A DNA stretch of 64,000 nt from NCBI GenBank assembly GCA_905250075.1, contig CAJNOP010000213.1, positions 199,873 to 263,872 on the forward strand. The letters run 5' to 3'. The notes beneath the pieces are model-generated. The model saw only the letters and a program-made list of their open reading frames with translations, was not told the origin of the DNA and searched no databases. The DNA comes from Rotaria sp. Silwood1. Lineage: Eukaryota; Rotifera; Eurotatoria; Philodinida; Philodinidae. Made by a program: the position numbers and the translations under genes. Shown in pieces: positions 27,216-39,113 of this stretch (position 1 is the first letter of the stretch; every line of letters begins with the position of its first letter).

Positions 27216-30200
27216 CTAAATTACAATGAAAAGTATTAACACTAGAAAGCCTAACTAGACATTATAATTTTAACAAACTCTGATTACCATAACTAATTGT
27301 TGGTTACGCACAAACCTTACGCTTTAGGACAAAAATGAATGCTGTGTTTTCTAACGTAATTATGTCAAAAATACTCATATACTAACTGAGTTCTCTATAT
27401 AATGCAGTGATCACATAGTCTCTAATCTGCATATGTAATCGTCTTGAACAGTACTCTAGTTTAAATTCTAATGGAATTACTTTGCAGCAATCAAAAATTC
27501 TCGTACATTTTTGTTTGATTTGAAGAGATATCAACTGTTAAATTTGCTTTAGAAGGGAATCTTCTCATGCGTATCATTCCGATTTCAATGATTTTCTTTT
27601 TCTTGCAATTGAATGTTTCGTATCTTCGAATCATTATGAAATTTTTAAAGTCTGAAAATCTTCATATTATAAGACCATCAAATGGACTTCATTTCAACAC
27701 AAAAATTCATAGATAGGATTTTTCTAAAGGTCTAGACTCTTACAGAACATTCTAGTAAATAGACATATTCAAAATTCAATTGCTTGATTATGTCTCAATA
27801 GGAACTCATAATCTTTTTGAGTTTTTACTAGACCATTGTATACTATATATAAGCGGAATACTTAATTGAAATTCTGATGGAAGGAGTAATGCCGATAAGT
27901 ATGACAAGTACTTTGTATATTTTTTATTCTATATGAGCTTTTTCAGCATAGAAACTCAGTAAAAAAAAATAGTCTACTCTTCATAATCTAGTAATTTTTA
28001 TCTGTATTGACATTTCATAATTTATTCAAATTCATATTCGTATTGATTTTATATTTGTTTTAAACAAAAATTATCACAATAGCTTGTCTTTTTTGTAAAA
28101 GAAAATATGAAAAAAAAAACAAGAACTAAGTATAACACAACTGAATACGATGTTTATGATGCGTAGCGAAGAGAAGAAAAAAAAACAAATTTCTTTTTTC
28201 TCTTTTTTTTGTATGCTACTTGCTAATTCGATCATCAAAATAGACAGACATTATAATTTTTTTTATTTTTCAACTAAAATTTCTTTCTACCTTAGGTTTT
28301 TATGTAGAGAGCATGTTACCTGGCTTGGTTTGTCGTATTTAATTTGAAATTTATCTTTAGCGTTAGCTAGAAATGATTTCACTAAAATAAAATAACAAAG
28401 AAAAAAAAATTATTTCCTAATAATAAATCATGACCCTTGAGTTAGTTATCTTGTTATTCGGAAATTATTTGATCGATATGACTTCTAGTAATGCTTCTAG
28501 AAAGGACTTTAGTACTTATTTTAACAAAACTCATGATAGTAGTTCGTATTTCTTGACTTTGGGATAGAAACTTGAGAGCAGGAATTCAACTACCGGATCT
28601 GATCATAGTGATTCCTACTTCCAAGTTTCTGCTATTTTCTCGATTATTAAGGCATCTCTCCACCTCTAATCAAAAATTTGAATTCTTGTCTAGAGTAGCG
28701 CCTTTCAGATTTCGTACTTTCGAACGCAATATGATATCTGTAGGTTTTATAGAGATTTCCTCTGTAAAAACAAATACCGCTTAGACGGTGATGTGCGTGT
28801 CTGAGCTGCTGAAGTTTGTAACATGAAGAATATGATTAGCATACGTAAGCGAATGTATACTGCAGTCACTCACACATTCTCCAAATCGATTACGTTCCAG
28901 GATCCAATGAGGGACAGAATTTTGATTTTCAGAAGTTAAAATTCATTTCGCGATGATCTTAAAACCAATTTTCCTTTGTCGACTTCTTGAAAAAATTGTA
29001 CCCTTGATTTTCAGCAAGAGTACCCTTCATTTCTCGGATTTTTTAGAGAAGCTTTTATCAGAAATAAAGAACCACAATTTTGAAAAATCAAAACATAGTT
29101 TAGTAGTAGCGGTATGTTTTACCTATAGTTTAACCAGAAATCATAGTCAAAATTATTAGATTCGAAGAAGAAATCCGTAAAAAACATGAAAACACACTTT
29201 TCGACCGTTGACGCTAATAACTCTTAAAAAGTTCAATATATTCACCTAAAATTTTTACTGTGACCTATATAAACTGGGGCCAAAATCCTCTGAACGTTTT
29301 AGCCAGGTCTTTTGTTCTGACACAAAAATAAACTTTTGAGTGGTGGATAAAGACTCAAGTACACCTGATAGTCTTACGAAATCTCAATATATACATATTA
29401 CTTTAGAGTTTCTAGACTTTGATATACTTTGTCCTACGTAATGGAAATACTCCTCAGAATGTCAATGTCGTAAATATGGACACATTCAATTATTAGCTAT
29501 GTGACTTCTCAAAACTAAAACATGTGTGTCTCGAGGTAATGATCTTTCTTAGAGTTAATTTTTATATGTTGCATGTATGCTAAGTTACTCTCGATGCTCC
29601 AAAAAAAAAACAAAATTAGAGCTAAACACTTATTCAGAGAAGTTATCAGTCAATAATGAGCGTTAGCGATGTAGCATTGATTAATTTCAATTGATACTTG
29701 GATGAAGTAGCCAACATTGTAACATATGTTTATGGTATAAGAACTTATTCAGAAACATATTCCTTGTAAAGAATTGAAATCAAATGAAATGTGAACATAT
29801 TCCATTGTGCCAGCAACAGTCAATTAATTCTGTTAATGAGTTGCACATATGAGACATAAAATTTCGTGGAGAAAAAGCAACTCTTAAGTGCAAAATTAAG
29901 AAATTAGAATATCTCATCTCTCAGTTCAAAAGACTTTAAAGTTAACGAAGATTGTTACTTTCGAAATATTTTCATCTACTCATCTAATTACTTAATTTAT
30001 GAACAGGTTCAATGACAAAAACAGCTTAGTTTAAATTGTTAAACATGAAGAATCGTACACACTTTTTCTTTTTTTAAATAATAGATGTGTTTTCATTTGA
30101 GTTAGATATCTTTTTTTTTTATTCTTCTATATCAAGTTGCTTATTCTATTATTGTTTTCTTTTGACAACTAGAAACTCAATGAAACCAATTTAGATGAAT

Positions 30201-31130
30201 CTATTAATGTAGATACATTAAGTCGTCATTGATCTGTTTGAATTTTATAATAATATAGTAATTTTGAGATCATAATTGTTTGTAAATTAGAATATATCTT
30301 TGATGATAATTGATTTCTAATATGAGAAACAGCATAAAGATGAGTGTACATCACCCGTGTGCAAGCGAGTTATTTGCTGTATGTTTTTTCTGTCTGTCTT
30401 ATTACTATCATGTCTTTCTCAACAGCATATCAGAAGTTTTGAGAGAATCGATGATGATGATAATAATAATGACCACAACAAGTACTAGTAACGATACTAT
30501 AATAATCCTCAGTCTTTTCTATTCTTTTCGTGATGTGATTTTTTTCTAGTTATATTTAGTAAACTGAACACAGAACAAGTATAGGATTTACTACAAAAAC
30601 TCACACAATTAGAAACTAATTGAAGAGAGAGAGAAAAAGAAAACTAGTTTAGATTCGTCAATATGCTATAGTTATGGACAATAACATGAAACTTTGTCAT
30701 CAAACATAAAACTGTTACATATTACATTCATAATCGATTTCTACGTGTACACGTCACCATTATATTTGGTTTCTTTTTAATTTTAATTTTTTTCTCTTTT
30801 TTCTCATTTTCTTTTTTTCTGCACAGATGAAAAATGATTGTATTCATAAGGCGAACACAAATATTGTAACATGCATTTGCATACTTGCAGTGATTTCTGA
30901 TGGATGGCAACTTTTACTTTTCATTAAGACTCTTTACTTTTAGTCATCATCAAACGGTCACGAGTACGCATGTGTAGATAAAGAGAGAATAAAACAAAAG
31001 ATATGTAAACGTCAAAGCACATAGACAAAATATCATGTTTGATCTATTGGTGACAACATATATCTAATACTTTTGTGTATCTGTCAAAAACGCAAGTATT
31101 AAAATAAAACAAAAAAAAAATTATAAATAT
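27216..31130. other. Long stretch upstream of the kinase exons, nothing identified
   Basis: The missing 5' exon(s) of the kinase should lie here or beyond, but I could not find a segment resembling the PKA N-terminal helix with matching phase. AT-rich, no clear repeats. Confidence 0.4.
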
Positions 31131-31276
31131 TGAATACCTTTTTCAGCTGATCGAGTATTGGCTAATGTTGCGTTTGTTGCTATCACTGATGACAAGGATT
31201 TATCTTCGTCTTTATCTTTATGTTTTGATTTATGACTTAATTTTGATGATATAAAGTTTCTAAGTGTCTGCATAAC
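31131..31276 (-). CDS. Possible first coding exon of an unidentified gene
   Basis: An ATG near 31276 begins MQTLRNFISSKLSHKSKHKD and continues with a Lys/Asp/Ser-rich stretch to TRSAEKG, where AAAAAG|GTATTC is a plausible donor. The composition suggests a flexible N-terminal region. It could belong to the kinase downstream, but its end phase (1) does not match the phase-0 start of the NTAKLED exon, so an intermediate exon would be needed. Alternatively it is an unrelated gene or chance. Confidence 0.3.
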
Positions 31277-31459
31277 AGGCAGAATAATCTTTTCTACTCG
31301 CAATGTATGGTACTAATAATAAGATACTTCCTATATGTATGATACACTGTCTCTTTGTTCTGTGTTGTTAAACAAGCAATATCGGTAGGTTGTTATTGTT
31401 GTTTTATTTCTGGTTGTCAGTGATGATGGTATAGCGTATATGCACAGTCAAAAAGTAGT

Positions 31460-31735
31460 CAAACGAAGAGAGAGAGATAGCCTATCGATTCTTTTTTATT
31501 TCTTGCGTATGAGCATGATGCGCCAACGCGAGAGATATTTATAGAAATATCTTTCCAACACAACGAACGAACGATGCGAACGAACCAGTATGCAAATGCG
31601 TAGAGAATGAGAAAAGAGAGAGAAAGTATGAGAGAGAGAGAGTAAGCAAGTGAAAAGAAACAAGCGTTTAAGTAAGAAAGTATACAAAGAATAAGCAAAG
31701 AAGAGTGACTATTTTCTACGTGTATATATATATAT
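31460..31735. repeat. GA-rich low-complexity tract
   Basis: Purine-rich plus strand with GAGA runs (densest about 31610-31660), ending in a short TA run near 31725. Open frames on the minus strand here are low-complexity Leu/Ser text and not accepted as genes. Confidence 0.6.
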
Positions 31736-33119
31736 CTAGATACCAATCCAGAGGCACTTATTATTTCGTTAGGATTGTCAAAGAAAGAATGTAGCTTTGT
31801 CTAATTTAATTGTCTATTTGTTTTTGCTTTTTGTTTGTTCTCTAGATGTCGAGAAAAGATTTTAATCATTTGATCAGTACCGCTTTCGCTCTTCACGAAT
31901 TTCTTTTTTATATGTCGATACTAGAAGAAAAATTTGTTAACATCCGTTCTTTCTTTCTTTCTGTATTAGTTTTAAAGATGCTATTCAAATATACTGTATT
32001 ATATATGTGATTATATGATTGCGATGTTTAAATATATCTCTATATTTGCAAATACAGTTTTATTCTAATGCAACAATACAATTATACTAAATATGATTCA
32101 TACTCTAGGAATCAAATTGACTTCGAATAAAGATAAAATAAAAAGAAAGAAAGAAAGAAAGAAAAGATGAACAATAATATGATAATACTCGGTGAAGTGT
32201 GACACGTGTGCGCGTATACGTGTAGGATAGTGATTATTATCTTGAATTTGCTGGGTGAAGTTTAGAGACTTGCAAAGTCAGGTTTTTTTTTATTCCAAAA
32301 TTCGACTCCCACTCCGATTTTGACTCGTTAAAACTCCAAAAAAGTCCGAAATTTGTTTATCGAAAACACGACTTCTAATGTATTTTACCATTTAATTTTG
32401 AATGTACATGGTTCGATAAACAAACAGAGAAATAAGAGAAAGTCTGTCAAATCATTACAAGATTAATTTTGAATTTCTTTTTTACTTGTTGTGTAGTAAA
32501 AATAAAAAACAATAACTTGAAAGTATTCGACATGTACTATGTTCAAACAATCGATAAGTGATGATGACGAGGATTATTGTACTTCAGATGACACTGAAAT
32601 ATTCTTTGATCAATGGTATTTTCTTTTTATATGGCTGGCTTTTCCAATCTTGTAGACAAAATATAAGTCATTTTTATGTTATGAAACTCATTCTTAACAT
32701 ATGTAGTGAGCAGAGCCCCACGCGGAGTTAATTGCGGAATCGTTGTTGCAGTCAACTAATTTTTTTGCGAAAAATTCCAATTTAGCAGAGAAACTTTTAT
32801 TAATTGAAGATTTTATTGTGTGATATTTATTGTATAAACTGATGCATTTTGGAGATTTCAACGGCGTCTTGTCAAGATCAATAAATATCAAAAACAGTCG
32901 GAGTCGAACAAAGACGGAGTTGAATTTGACACTGATTTACGTTGATACAAGGGAGAAAAAGAGGATCCTGGATCCTGTGGATCCTAATTGATCCTGATGG
33001 ATCATAATGGATTTCTCTGGAGCCTGAGAAACTTTAAAATTAAGTATTTGAAGCGTCCCCAAAAGAGGGTGGAAGAAGCTGATCTAAATGAATATGACAG
33101 TTCCTTAGGATTCAACGAA
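31736..33119. other. Intergenic stretch with simple repeats
   Basis: Holds a GAAA microsatellite (about 32137-32166), degenerate ACTCC/GGAGT tracts of opposite polarity (32300-32350 and 32896-32935) and a GGATCCT-type short repeat (32950-33015). No gene recognised. Confidence 0.5.
32950..33015. repeat. GGATCCTG-type microrepeat
   Basis: GGATCCT or GATCCTG recurs at short intervals and then decays to GGATCATAATGGA. Confidence 0.6.
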
Positions 33120-35722
33120 ACTGACAATGGAGGTATGGGTATTGTAAGTTGAAAAGATTAGATATTTTTACATCAAAAGAAAGCTCTCACCGCTAAACTA
33201 ACAAGGTTAAAATATTAGTGGTCCTTGGCTTGTCTAGAGGGAGATATTCAATTTTTAATGTACTCGTGGTTTGGGTATTTAGAAACATTACGATAATTTG
33301 CCTTAATTTTTTATACAATCAATATAAATATTTCACTGGTAGAATTTAAGGATCTTTCCGAAATTTATCAATAGCATTACGATCACATTAGTTTTGATGT
33401 CTTTTCGAACTTAAGTTATATCGAAATGAAAAAAGATATGATTGTCTGGAAAGTGACTAATGCGTATAATATTCGAACGTAAAGTGCATTGATGCATCAC
33501 TTGGTGGTCTAATAATCATTTATTTGTAATTGGTTTTAAAAATCATAAAGAAATATACTATCAAAGACTTACTCTCTTTTATTCTCTGCTCACTCTATCG
33601 AATTAAAAAGTTTATTTTTCAAATTAAAACATGAACTTATTGAAAATCGCTAAACACCTTTATTTGGCTGAAACTGAATATACATCAGGAAATTCTGCAA
33701 CAACTGCCGATGAAGTTGTTGCTGCAGAACGATTGTTCGAAGTGCTGAAGTCATTTAAAGACAGCTACTTCAATGAGATGTATTCTTATGATACTCTCGA
33801 ATTTAAAGATGAATTTGATGAAACAGCTGATGAAGACGAAAATGATGATGAAATGGCTGATGAAGAAAGCGATGATGAAATGACTGATGATGAAGAAAAT
33901 CATAATGAACTTGACGATTACAATGAGAAAGAACATTCTTATATAAGAAATCGCTTTACATTAGAAGAAATGGAAAATATAATCGAATGGGTTGACCAAC
34001 ATCCGAATGCTAGATTCTCTACTATTTCCCATCGATTTAAAAAAATCAAATCCATGAATTATATTCCAAGATTTAGAAAATATGTCGAAAACAACGGTGC
34101 AAGATTAGAAAAAATAAAGCAAGTTAAAGAATTTATGTTTAATGAATTTTATGTGAAAAGAACAATTGAAAAAGAGGCCGTTCATGATGCTGATCTAGAG
34201 CTTTATGCAATTCAAAAAGCAAGAGAATTAGATTGGGATACATTCAAGGCAAGCAAAGCATTCATTGACACTTTTAAAAAGGAAAATAGAATATCATCAA
34301 GAAGATGTAACAAAATAATTACTCGAACGAAACCAAACAAAAAACATTGTAGTTTAAATGGTATGTAAACTTTTATTGGATCTATAAGTACATGTATCTT
34401 AATCGAATATGCATATATTTTTTAGATGCTCATAATTGGATCGAAAGTAAAAGACCTTTAATATTAAAATATTCTACCAACAAAATCTTGAACAGCGATC
34501 ATTGTTCATTTCAACAAGAACATGTACCTCCAAGAACCCTTTCTTTTACTAGTGAAAGGACAACAGAAGTTGCCGTTAAAAAGAAATATAATACAACACA
34601 TTCTTATACAGTTCAACCAATCACATCAGCTAATGGACAATTATTGGACAAGTTCTTAATGATCCTTCAAGAAAAAGAAAATCAATTTGGTCAAAGGGTG
34701 CAAAAAAACTTAAATGTACCACCAAATGTTGTAATCAGAGCTTCAAAATCTGGAAAAAGCAGTGGTGTAAAACATCACGTTTTTTTAAATGAAGTTCTAC
34801 GCCCTTTGGTTGGTAAAAAATTTCTTCTCTTCCTTGATTCTTGGAAAATTCAAGCTGATCTAACAAAATTTAGAGCAGTATTTCCTAATTAAGACAGTCA
34901 ATTGTTGATTTTTCCTGAAGGATCAACCGGCTATATTCAACCACAAGATCTTTCTTTGTTTCGTTCATGGCGATTTATTCATGAAAAAATCGAACATTAT
35001 GTCCATATTAATAGAACAGAAATGACTATAACTGTTCGTCAATATTTCATCAACATGCATGCTGTTATTCACAACCAATTATCAGCTCCACAATTTAAAA
35101 ATCTCATTAAAAATGGATTTATACAAGCTCGAATAACAAATGAAACAATTGGACACATTGAAAAACCAAAAGATGTTTGCTTCAGATTTTATGATCTTTA
35201 CTGTTCAATTAACAATTGCAGTGAACGAACATTATTAATGTGTGCTTGGTGTAAAAAGACTCTTTGTTATTACCACCTGGTTGAAGATCTACATCTGCAC
35301 TTGTAATGAATTTCTCAAAATAGTCTATTTTATGATCTATTGTTTTCAATTAAAATAAAATGGGAACTATTGCTAATTTGCAGATATTGATAACTATTAG
35401 CTGGCCTTCATCTATAGCAATACTACTTAAGTTCAAAGAGACATTAAAACTAATGTGATCGTAATGCTATTGATAAATTTCGGAAAGATCCTTAAATTCT
35501 ACCAGTGAAATATTTATATTGATTGTATAAAAAATAAAAGCAAATTATCGTAATGTTTCTGAATACCCAAACCACAAGTACATTAAAAATTGAATATCTC
35601 CCTCTAGACAAGCCAAGGGCCGCTAATATTTTAACCTTGTTAGTTTGGCGGTGAGAGCTTTCTTTTGATGTAAAAATATCTAATCCTTTCAACTTACAAC
35701 ACCCATACTTCCATTGTTAGTA
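33120..35722 (+). mobile_element. Pogo/Tigger-like DNA transposon with about 300-bp TIRs
   Basis: The left arm (about 33120-33416) and right arm (about 35425-35722) are inverted copies at very high identity: shared blocks include CAATGGA(G/A)GTATGGG at the tips, GAAAGCTCTCACCGC and GATCACATTAGTTTT at the inner ends. Between them is one transposase gene. The outermost bases read ACT(G/A)ACAATGG on both sides; a TA duplication is not clear. Close arm similarity suggests recent activity. Confidence 0.85.
33631..35306 (+). pseudogene. Pogo-like DDE transposase with one in-frame stop
   Basis: Exon 1 (33631-34360) and exon 2 (34426 onward) join across a 65-bp intron (GTATGT...TTTTTAG). The reading frame continues to TAA at 35304-35306 but is interrupted by TAA at 34890-34892 (after RAVFPN, before DSQLLIF). 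The N-terminal part has a Glu/Asp-rich stretch (about residues 60-100). A CENP-B-type DNA-binding region follows near residues 185-235 (HDADLELYAIQKARELDW, KASKAF, RISSRR). The DDE core follows: NSDHCSF, then LLFLDSW, the premature stop, and GYIQPQDLSLFRSW, equivalent to the QPLD motif of pogo transposases. The stop falls between the second and third catalytic acids, so this copy should encode no active enzyme. A Cys-rich end (CAWCKKTLCYYH) is visible. Confidence 0.82.
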
Positions 35723-36859
35723 CTGCTTTGCCACTCGCCAGAGTTATTTGCTAGACTTAAAAAATCGAAGAACTCCAAATCGCTAATTAAAACCAAAGTC
35801 TAAATGAAGTCTTGGATTGATTTTAAGACAAAATTTTTTTGTATATACTATATAGAAAAACACGACAGAAAATCTGACTTAAATTGATATTGATCTCAGT
35901 TATCGACGTTTTGACTTCATGATTATGAGCTACTGTTCTTGATGAAAGTGTGCCAAAAATGAGACTAGTAGTATACGCATGATTTGTCGACGCGAGAAAT
36001 TAGAAAACGCAATCAAAAATTTGAGTTTCTAAGTGCTAACAGGAGAAAAACACATTTTATTGTCATAAAAATTAAAATCGATTAAAAAACAAATAATCTA
36101 TTGAATTGAACTAAAAATCAGCAAGCCAGATTAATATTGTGCCATTTTTATCTAGTGTTAAGCAGGAAAAAGACGATAACAATCAGAATTTTTAGCTGTT
36201 TTTTCTACAGACGATTTTTGCGTGATTTTTTTATCAGGGTTTTAGCTTTCGCTTCTAATTATTTTAGGGCTCCTCGCATGACATTATTTCGTGTCTTTAA
36301 TGAGCTCGTAGCTTTAAGCATCCTGTAAGACTAGGTGAAAAGGGTGGGTGTGGCTGTGAAAGAAGAGAACATTTACGCCCGGTGTCACTTGTCTTTTTCG
36401 GTATCTAAAGACCTGATAATTAATTTGTTTGAAAGAGTAAAGAACGAAAAATATAATTGTGATTGAAATCGTACGAATAATTTTTGTCGGCACTGTATTT
36501 ACTATTGTTTAAAAGGTGAATCGCAGTTTGTAGCAAGATCTTTCATTTTTTTCGACGGATTCCTTTGATTCATATTGCCTCCAGCAAATATTGTTTATGT
36601 GCACTTAAAGCCTCCGAATGAAAAAATGACTACTGTCGTATTGTTTATAAGAGGTCTTATCATTATCTATCGATAACAACGAAAACATTGCTACATTAAG
36701 CAAATAACTACGATTCATTTAAACATATAAACGACAAAAAAAACAGGGTATTGCAGTTGTGATAATATTCGATTAAAATCTTTCAGTTTTCTTTTTTGGA
36801 GATATATTTACAAGAAACTATCTGCAATAAATGATATATTTTTAACAATAGCAATAATA
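35723..36859. other. Intergenic stretch
   Basis: No gene recognised. A lone G-rich tract (GGGTGGGTGTGGCTGTG, about 36341-36357) of telomere-like type is present without a convincing C-rich partner. Confidence 0.45.
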
Positions 36860-38098
36860 ATGGGACAGACGAAAAGTTCAACACATTATGATAGTTTCAA
36901 TAGCGATGCCGAATCTGATAATAAAATTGATTCTAATAATACAATTAAAATTCCAAGAGAATGGTATGACCATCAATTATTAAAACGTTGTGAAAACGTT
37001 GATTTTGATGTTGAAGCTTGGTATGAGGTCATAAAAAGTGAAACATTTTATACGGAATTTATTCCAATATCTCCATCAATTGCTCAAGCCTTTGTTAACT
37101 TCTATCAAGCACGGTACAGTTCAACAACGTTATTAAACTCCAATGACATACAACTTATTGAATCAATACAAAATCAACTAAACGAACAAATATTCAACTC
37201 AAAAACAAATAAATTTCAAAGTAACGGTACTTTTATTCGTTTAAGTTCACGAAGTCCAAAAGATGGAAAGCCCTTAGATTCTCGAAAAATCAGCCATTTC
37301 TATCATCTAAAATTAAACGAATTGCAATCCCAATATCCAGATGAATATAAATCAATTGAGGGTAAAGCAAATATGCAAATGATTGCTTATTGTTATGCTC
37401 AATTTCATTCTTTGAAAGTTACCGATGCAATTCAAGCATTAAATCTGATTCTATCAAGTGAAAGAGTTTATTATGATTTAAGAGAGGTACTTGATTGTCA
37501 GCAAGTAAAAGATAATAAAGTTGCTAACATTAATAATATCAAACTGCATGATTGGAATAATAATATTATCATTCGTGAATGGAATGATTTATTAGATCCT
37601 TCGATGGAATTTCGTTGCTTTGTTTATCAATCGAATTTAACTGCTATATCACAATATAATTATTATTGTAAATATTATCATTTACAAAATGATGAAATTG
37701 TTCAGCAAATAAAGACAACAATTGTTAAATATTGGAAAGAAAAAATTCAACCATCTTTAGATCATTTGTCTGAGAAATATTCTAATTATGTAATTGATAT
37801 AGGTTTAATTGAAAACAAATTAACAAATGCATATGATTGTATCGTTATTGAAATGAATCCATTTGAAATTAATACTAGTGCAAGTTTATTTAATTGGACA
37901 ACAGATAGCAATCAATTAAGAGGACGAGGCAATGAAATAGAAATACGTGTAAAATCGGATTATTATCCGTATATTAAAGACTATATTGAATTCATTCTTG
38001 AAGTTAATCAATGTGACGGAAAAGAGAATTCATCATCTGATCATCATGGCAAAGAACCGTATTTTGTCTTTTTGGATCAGATAAAAACACAACTTTAG
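36860..38098 (+). CDS. D123 (CDC123-like) family protein, ATP-grasp type
   Basis: Single uninterrupted frame of 412 residues. Family marks are FIRLSSRSPKDG at 125-136, MEFRCFV at 249-255 followed by LTAISQYNYY, and VIEMNPFE at 329-336 with SASLFNW after it. These correspond to the D123 pattern of RLS(S)RSPKD, EFR.FV...ISQ and D.NPF, where ATP-grasp Mg/ATP-binding residues lie. The usual D-x-N-P-F is E-M-N-P-F here. Known D123/Cdc123 proteins assist assembly of translation initiation factor eIF2; whether this divergent copy does so is not shown. The N-terminus MGQTKSS fits an N-myristoylation signal (Gly2, Ser6), unusual for this family and suggesting membrane location. Absence of introns is notable beside multi-intron neighbours. 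Confidence 0.78.
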   Translation: MGQTKSSTHYDSFNSDAESDNKIDSNNTIKIPREWYDHQLLKRCENVDFDVEAWYEVIKSETFYTEFIPISPSIAQAFVNFYQARYSSTTLLNSNDIQLIESIQNQLNEQIFNSKTNKFQSNGTFIRLSSRSPKDGKPLDSRKISHFYHLKLNELQSQYPDEYKSIEGKANMQMIAYCYAQFHSLKVTDAIQALNLILSSERVYYDLREVLDCQQVKDNKVANINNIKLHDWNNNIIIREWNDLLDPSMEFRCFVYQSNLTAISQYNYYCKYYHLQNDEIVQQIKTTIVKYWKEKIQPSLDHLSEKYSNYVIDIGLIENKLTNAYDCIVIEMNPFEINTSASLFNWTTDSNQLRGRGNEIEIRVKSDYYPYIKDYIEFILEVNQCDGKENSSSDHHGKEPYFVFLDQIKTQL

Positions 38099-38325
38099 TT
38101 ATAGTGAATATGAGCAAGTCCAAATAAGCCGCGAAGGATTCCCAGAGAAACTGCTAAATCGATGATCTCCAATTTTACTCGTTTTTTTATGTGTGATAGA
38201 GACAAGTGTCTAGTGAATTTCTACACAACTCGTTGAAAAAGTTTTGTTCTGTTCTTAAGAGACTGAAATTTCTCTGAGAGCACCCGCTTAAAAAAGGACA
38301 TTTTTTAAAATTTCTTCTGACAAGC

Positions 38326-38938
38326 GAACGTTTTCAACTGTCCAGCCGCTTGTGAGTTCGGACTTGCTACATAAGATAGACCCCAGTGAAGTATGGAAAA
38401 CCCTAAAATGATAAATACCCTTAGACCTTCTGTACAGAGTTATAGGCATTTTACTGCAATTTTAGCCCATAACAAGACGCATTTGCCAACAAATTGAATG
38501 ACGCTATTTCAAGCTAAGATCTTGCTGACAAACAGGTCTATTTGCAAGGAAAAGATCTTAAAAATTTCAGCTCAAAAGAATGCTTCCTTCATATGATATT
38601 CAACTCCCGTAAATTACTGATATTCTACAAATTATGCTAAAATTTTCTGTTTTTTGGGAGTTGAATATCTCATGAAGGAAGCATTCTTTTGAGCTGAAAT
38701 TTTTAAGATCTTCTACTTGCCAATAGACCTGTCTGTGGGCAAGATCTCAATTCGAAATAGCATCATTCAATTTGTTGGCAAATGCATCTTGCCCTAGGCT
38801 AAAATTGCACGAAAATGCCTATAACTCTGTACAGAAGGGTTAAGGGCATTTATCCTTTTAGAATTTTCCATATTTCACTGGAATCTACCTAATGTAGCAA
38901 GTCCGAACTCAAAAGCGATTGGACAGTTGAAAACGTTC
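38326..38938. mobile_element. Fold-back (palindromic) element, 283-bp arms
   Basis: Arms 38326-38608 and 38656-38938 are inverted copies around a 47-bp AT-rich loop. Outer ends read AACGTTTTCAACTGTCC; inner blocks include ATTCAACTCCC and AAATTTTTAAGATCTT. Arms differ at scattered positions, with an estimated identity of about 85-90%. No coding frame. It begins about 230 bp after the D123 stop codon; a related short fragment GCAAGTCC lies near 38113. Confidence 0.88.
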
Positions 38939-39013
38939 CCTCATAAGACAATACTAACTGCACAGTCTTTAAAACATCGAATGGATGGATGTGGGCTTAA
39001 GGCATCCGCGACA

Positions 39014-39113
39014 TGAGTGTGAGTGCGGGTGTCGGTGTGGGCGTGCATGCGAGGTTCGGGTATAGATGTATGCCTGTAGCGAAGAGCAATAGCCTCACCC
39101 AAATCGCACATCC
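39014..39113. repeat. Telomere-like head-to-head pair
   Basis: GAGTGTGAGTGCGGGTGTCG and GTGTGGGCGTGCATGCG on the left, then CCTCACCCAAATCGCACATCC on the right after about 40 bases. GGATGGATGTGGGC just upstream may be an extra unit. Confidence 0.55.

Noticed and set aside
31131..31276. First exon of the PKA-like kinase
   Set aside because: Its donor phase (1) does not fit the phase-0 start of the NTAKLED exon and no bridging exon was found.
33751..33936. Minus-strand hydrophobic frame
   Set aside because: Antisense shadow of the acidic repeat in the transposase.
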